A stretch of 7,457 nt of DNA from Clostridia bacterium (GTDB lineage: Bacteria > Bacillota > Clostridia > Christensenellales > DTU072): the NCBI GenBank assembly GCA_028699795.1, contig JAQVTZ010000091.1, positions 1 through 7,457 on the forward strand. Reading direction: 5' to 3'. Both the position numbers and the translations under genes were made by a program. The notes beneath the pieces are model-generated. The model ran no database searches, was not told where the DNA came from, and was given only the letters and a program-made list of their open reading frames with translations. Below, piece after piece: positions 7,001 through 7,457 of this stretch (position 1 is its first letter; the number at the start of each line of letters is the position of its first letter).

Positions 7001-7457
7001 AATATGAAGACATGCTTGTTATACTACCCAAACAAGTAACCGTTACACCCAAGCCGAACCAAAGCAAGGTGTTTGATTATCAACCGATAAACCATATCGA
7101 GTATGATGTCGAAGGGCTTATCGAAGGCGACAGTCTCACAGGCGCGCTCTCGGCAGGAGACGAAACCAATGTGGGTGACTATAACATTATTCAAGGAACA
7201 TTAACAATTGATGTCACAGGACGCAGCGAAAATTATGGCAATAACTACGACATCCATTTCATAGACGGTGTCACTTACGGGATTCTTCCCGCCGAAGTCG
7301 AGATTACTTTCAGTGATGTATCCGAGTCTCTCTTGGTCTATCGTCCTTACGATAACAAAGGACAATATATATCGGTAAACGCGCAATACAACGGAATCAA
7401 TGTGCCTGTAGCGATTACAATTATCGGAGATGCGACCAAAGCAGGAGATTTTATTGT
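925..7457 (+). CDS. Giant secreted LRR_5 / MBG-Ig repeat protein, putative adhesin (3' end beyond window)
   Basis: I read this frame codon by codon to the window edge and found no stop: 2,177 complete codons plus two bases. It starts with a signal peptide (residues 1-31), so the product is exported. Order of parts: BspA-like leucine-rich repeats (about 43-695), linker (696-774), two Ig-like modules (775-930), unassigned beta-rich stretch (931-1112), Big-like domain (1113-1199), two MBG-type domains (1200-1372), seven related Ig-like repeats (1373-2035), a YDG-like module (2036-2122) and the start of another. No enzyme motif is visible. Proteins of this build are surface adhesins or fibres in gut and oral anaerobes: the LRR part is thought to bind host or microbial ligands and the Ig-like part to act as a stalk. 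That role is inferred from family, not shown here. The anchor must lie downstream. It has its own promoter and diverges from an Fe-S scaffold gene. The frame is intact across the whole region, so it is not a pseudogene as far as visible. Confidence 0.93.
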   Translation, partial: MFKLKKIFIYLFVFAVISAAGVMGFTITANAYDTPSAYAAYTFTYTETSEGLTLTGYTGSGDAVVIPETIGGKPVIALSDSLFTNNTSIKTVQIPKTVNMIGSYASYSTFNGCASLTAFTVDAANDYYFSDNGVLYSKINGVPCTLMYYPAKKTSTSYSIKNGTQYIGAKAGYNNDYIQTLSFPSSLLQIGISAFENCSGLTNVNIPTNINYVGYRSFADTNVTAAGLTIDGTAIFSLGTDAFFGTPIYDGATNNTIYSDDNWALGIKGTITSSSISLPNGCKGFAGGMFAGNWTVTSIDLKTSLKAIPDYAFANCKILESITIPDSVTYLGRSAFQGCIALTTLDLSKTSIDAIRNETFYRCSNLSVVSIPSTITSIAHDAFLDSKIISSAGTGIVKVGNWVVAQKGTFSTANFSNVVGIAPYALSNSSLTSVTLPDTLLYLGDHAFSGSISLTSLTINGTDNLQMGEYAFSGLTALNSLDINNVTSISDHAFEGSMTTPSTVSVSLPATLVTIGNHAFQNCTKLTAGSFTIPSSVTSIGYYAFQNTGLYNSASNGIVYKDNWALDYKGARAASSITFNDTTKGLAACVLSRFDSLTSVTIPDSVKYIGTHAFYKCTSLEQITFSENLESIGDYAFFMCRNLEDIMFKRSSDNKITKTGEGVLYNSFNANVFVRPNYETNYHTAENWDLYADRISAFAEIIVSTGTTSSPTTPATYFLFPTRPISIDLNATTNIDYYFVGWTINGDYFAYVPDTVYSVPNLPSGGIYNIVTNSAPIAGDYTDEFIYNGSGQGPAANAIASRTLSNSYTGTGYSAATKPINTGEYTYNVSVYYDATLVGTASATNFTISPKELELGYWSSTVQSDYEFNGSRILPIPTVTDPQLGVLAEGTDYTVSHGQNYSSSSGGSVSVTGIGNYQTTTKKTFNIQKISQSGFFLSLRYQNNNVFLEELEPDHAEYEISFIPSLDHAGNYITLYAYTDALYSATFQPLEGNPNQSGYEAKQLVFTVNSDYSPSSPAKIEYQSDELVEIGGTLYSRTVARLYLSNEHDIVQYGLNTITVSPAESPNYNHTSFTPIAKPIDDNYAAEFGNDDPTPLTHVAFFKKDHVAGTFVDITKTYGDTGIVLKPDLNSGSTSFTMVSDNPDVITVGNETGLHRNATIHNAGEATITLTHPGLTDLVNPAYSFGRMSAEITITVQRTMLTVYPADKTVVYGTAPDYSDIASSYVFEGFKYDDDISMVTSIVSGYHPSSMKNYGVYYLTAEALVLDTAFTNYNIYYKPGGGQLTVLKKTLTATIEDMEKVYGDPLPSFTISYEGWVYSETPSNAAGFVAPTINYNGIDWLTPKGHYDITMSGGYAQNYTIDISDKAKLIVTPTTVEIALETKTVDYNAKSWFANEPVITGIEGGSVPTGSYNVFYYIDGQYTSDDAPINVDQYKVKIEYLSNNINYVDATVEFPSAIIILPVAPDFVLSPVVLDYTADFFNGEVVEVREIENGSIPKGTLSFVYYCEGVPTLPKDSGNYSVEATYNLPEGVEDNYQNGASVYFEDAILIEKVYVTLELEKAVATYTSSDGISPDRLHASQAVAHGVYTEYILDSNVYPHSFSYRYFVDGEWQAEAPFNRGIYNVEVTATFTDQFGLNYKDTVKEFVNAVEIVAATLPNNSISLQTKTSVYTGKRVAPNAAIIHAIPGCSEPIGTFKYLFARHGTGEIFDETPVVNVNFADGANVGYDVLVRFDATETDNYEDYEQRFDSAIIIMPTTPRIIMSNTVSNFTGIAYDISKLPLYLSGIVGGSTPHGDISYRFSTDGVNWTAQSPVNAGVYSISADFTPDITSSDNTHWNYVALSTMFSNALTINKVAPILSIVAKKADYTGSPVTLSVSDDIKINGVSPDFAPAGTLSVSYNINDAWSNEGPIQSGSYKIKVTYTALPNENYMNFERVFNNGITVDYIEPTFMDPASEPEVHIFNGQRVITSYLLAIDGEPGNGMLSIQYKIGSSWTSRAPSDVETYDIRIVYTAAAKDNYKNTYREYEDMLVILPKQVTVTPKPNQSKVFDYQPINHIEYDVEGLIEGDSLTGALSAGDETNVGDYNIIQGTLTIDVTGRSENYGNNYDIHFIDGVTYGILPAEVEITFSDVSESLLVYRPYDNKGQYISVNAQYNGINVPVAITIIGDATKAGDFI
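1051..3009 (+). repeat. BspA/TpLRR-type leucine-rich repeat region (LRR_5), about 18-19 units
   Basis: Residues 43-695 repeat the motif 'SLTSVTIPDSVKYIGTHAFYKC', here broken as L-x-x-V-x-I-P-x-S-V, then I-G-x-x-A-F-x-x-C/N/S. Clear AF-type units include ISAFENC, DYAFANC, RSAFQGC, NETFYRC, HDAFLDS, DHAFSGS, EYAFSGL, DHAFEGS, NHAFQNC, YYAFQNT, THAFYKC and DYAFFMC. The start (FTYTETSEGLTLTGYTGSG...VVIPETIGGKPV) is the usual N-terminal unit of these arrays, and the end (FVRPNYETNYHTAENWDLYADRI) is the usual C-terminal cap. The array is interrupted by a GVLYSK...YYPAKK segment near 1321-1383 and by three N-W-x(5)-K/Q-G-type segments near 1708, 2125 and 2611. By family, these units form a curved solenoid used for binding. 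The ligand cannot be read from sequence. Confidence 0.9.
3010..3246 (+). other. Linker or small beta domain after the LRR cap
   Basis: Residues 697-774 begin with a Ser/Thr/Pro-rich stretch (STGTTSSPTTPAT), as expected for a flexible hinge. They continue with an aromatic segment containing YYFVGWTING, which faintly resembles the F-x-G-W-Y core of Listeria-Bacteroides (InlB-type) repeats. The rest of that repeat is not recognisable, so I do not name the fold. Confidence 0.4.
3247..3714 (+). repeat. Two Ig-like stalk modules
   Basis: Residues 775-846 include F-I-Y-N-G-S-G-Q-G-P and then INTGEYTYNVSVYY, ending in TNFTISPK. Residues 847-930 include YEFNGSRILPIPTV, EGTDYTVSHG and VSVTGIGNYQTTTKKTFNI. 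The second follows the common 'Y-N/T-G-x-x-I-x-P...GTDYT-V-S-Y...G-x-G-N-Y-x-G-T-x-x-x-x-F-x-I' module found between LRR_5 arrays and the cell-wall end of many clostridial surface proteins. These should be stalk units with no catalytic role. Confidence 0.6.
3715..4260 (+). other. Unassigned beta-rich stretch of the giant protein
   Basis: Residues 931-1112 stay in frame and look secreted (alternating hydrophobic residues, many Tyr, Asn and Thr), but I recognise no family. Two Ig-like hints are present: HAGNYITLYAYTD near 3826 and a GLNTITVSP.ESPNYN segment near 4084. These resemble the 'G-x-Y-x-V' and 'NY' ends of the later repeats, so one or two diverged Ig-like units are likely. Confidence 0.4.
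4261..4521 (+). other. Bacterial Ig (Big-like) domain
   Basis: Residues 1113-1199 show ITKTYGDTGIVLKP near the start, then SFTMVSDNPDVITVGN, then ATIHNAGEATITLTHPG, then AEITITVQRT. The 'S-D-N-P-x-V-I-T-V...G-x-A-T-I-T-x-x-x-x-G' core is the hallmark of Big_2-type domains, here led by a 'TYGD' strand as seen in arrays followed by MBG domains. It is a structural stalk unit. Confidence 0.65.
4522..5040 (+). repeat. Two MBG-type (mostly bacterial Ig) domains
   Basis: Residues 1200-1288 begin LTVYPADKTVVYGTAPDY and end in QLTVLKKTL. Residues 1289-1372 begin LTATIEDMEKVYGDPLPSF and end in KLIVTP. Each has the family order: a strand of K-x-L-T-V, then K-x-Y-G-x-x-x-P-x-F/Y, then a GxYx(I/L)T strand, then a NY-x-I segment and a closing L-x-V strand. 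The two lie head to tail with shared boundary strands. By family they are extended stalk modules of surface proteins. Confidence 0.8.
5041..7029 (+). repeat. Seven tandem 90-102-residue Ig-like stalk repeats
   Basis: Units by my boundaries: 5041-5310, 5311-5580, 5581-5886, 5887-6192, 6193-6486, 6487-6756 and 6757-7029. Shared pattern: a first hydrophobic strand; an aromatic turn such as VDYNA, LDYTA, ATYTS, SVYTG, SNFTG, ADYTG or HIFNG; a G-G-S-x-P-x-G or equivalent; a strand like S-Y-R/N-x with a Trp, Gln or Gly turn (DGEWQAEAP, DGVNWTAQSP, SSWTSRAP); a G-x-Y-x-V/I strand; an N-Y segment; and a closing A-I-x-I-x-P/K. The third and fourth units are about 12 residues longer. The pattern resembles MBG and other Ig-like stalk units but lacks the 'YGD' motif. 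DNA identity between units is low by eye, so the duplications are old. Confidence 0.75.
7030..7290 (+). other. YDG/MBG-like Ig module
   Basis: Residues 2036-2122 read QVTVTPKPNQSKVFDYQP, then VEGLIEGDSLTGAL, then ETNVGDYNIIQGTL, then GNNYDIHFI and a closing YGILP. The 'K-x-F/Y-D-x-x-x...V-x-G-L-x-x-G-D-x-x-x-G-x-L...N-V-G-x-Y-x-I...G-x-L...N-Y-x-I' order fits the YDG/MBG group of bacterial surface repeats. This unit differs from the seven before it and marks a change in the stalk. Confidence 0.65.
7291..7457 (+). other. Start of a further Ig-like repeat, cut by the window edge
   Basis: Residues 2123-2177 start AEVEITFSDVSESLLVYRPYDN and end GDATKAGDFI, matching the first half of another stalk unit (hydrophobic first strand, Y-x-P-Y-D-N turn, later A-G-D-F in place of G-x-Y). 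The repeat array therefore continues past the window. Confidence 0.6.

Overview
The window holds two genes facing away from each other across a 312-base AT-rich spacer, and both run off an edge. The left gene (minus strand) encodes 204 visible residues of a NifU/IscU-type iron-sulfur cluster scaffold, of the kind I recall lying next to 'GGGtGRT' protein genes in anaerobes. The right gene (plus strand) is one uninterrupted reading frame of 2,177 codons that is still open at the window end. It encodes a very large secreted repeat protein.

Organism: the scaffold type, the strong Shine-Dalgarno sites, the sigma-A-like promoters and the LRR_5 plus MBG architecture all suggest an anaerobic, probably uncultured Clostridia-like Firmicute. 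Codon use is mixed and G+C looks moderate by eye (not calculated). This placement is inference, and nothing here fixes a genus.

Layout: 1-612 minus, scaffold. 613-924, spacer with one well-formed promoter in each direction, an inverted repeat around the scaffold -10 box, and a hairpin abutting the Shine-Dalgarno site of the giant gene. 925-7457 plus, giant surface protein. In order it carries a signal peptide, about 18-19 BspA/TpLRR-type leucine-rich repeats (LRR_5), a cap and linker, two Ig-like modules, an unassigned beta-rich stretch, a bacterial Ig (Big-like) domain, two MBG-type domains ('VYGD' type), seven tandem 90-102-residue Ig-like repeats, a YDG-like module, and the start of another repeat.

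The two genes show no obvious functional link. The scaffold is cytoplasmic housekeeping for Fe-S metabolism. The giant protein looks like an adhesin or cell-surface fibre, with an LRR head for binding and a long Ig-like stalk. Its C-terminus, where an anchor (LPXTG, SLH or a transmembrane segment) would lie, is outside the window. I see no tRNA, rRNA, CRISPR array, insertion sequence or phage gene. The most interesting material is the seven-copy stalk repeat, which I cannot assign confidently to a named family, and the possible expression control around the start of the giant gene.
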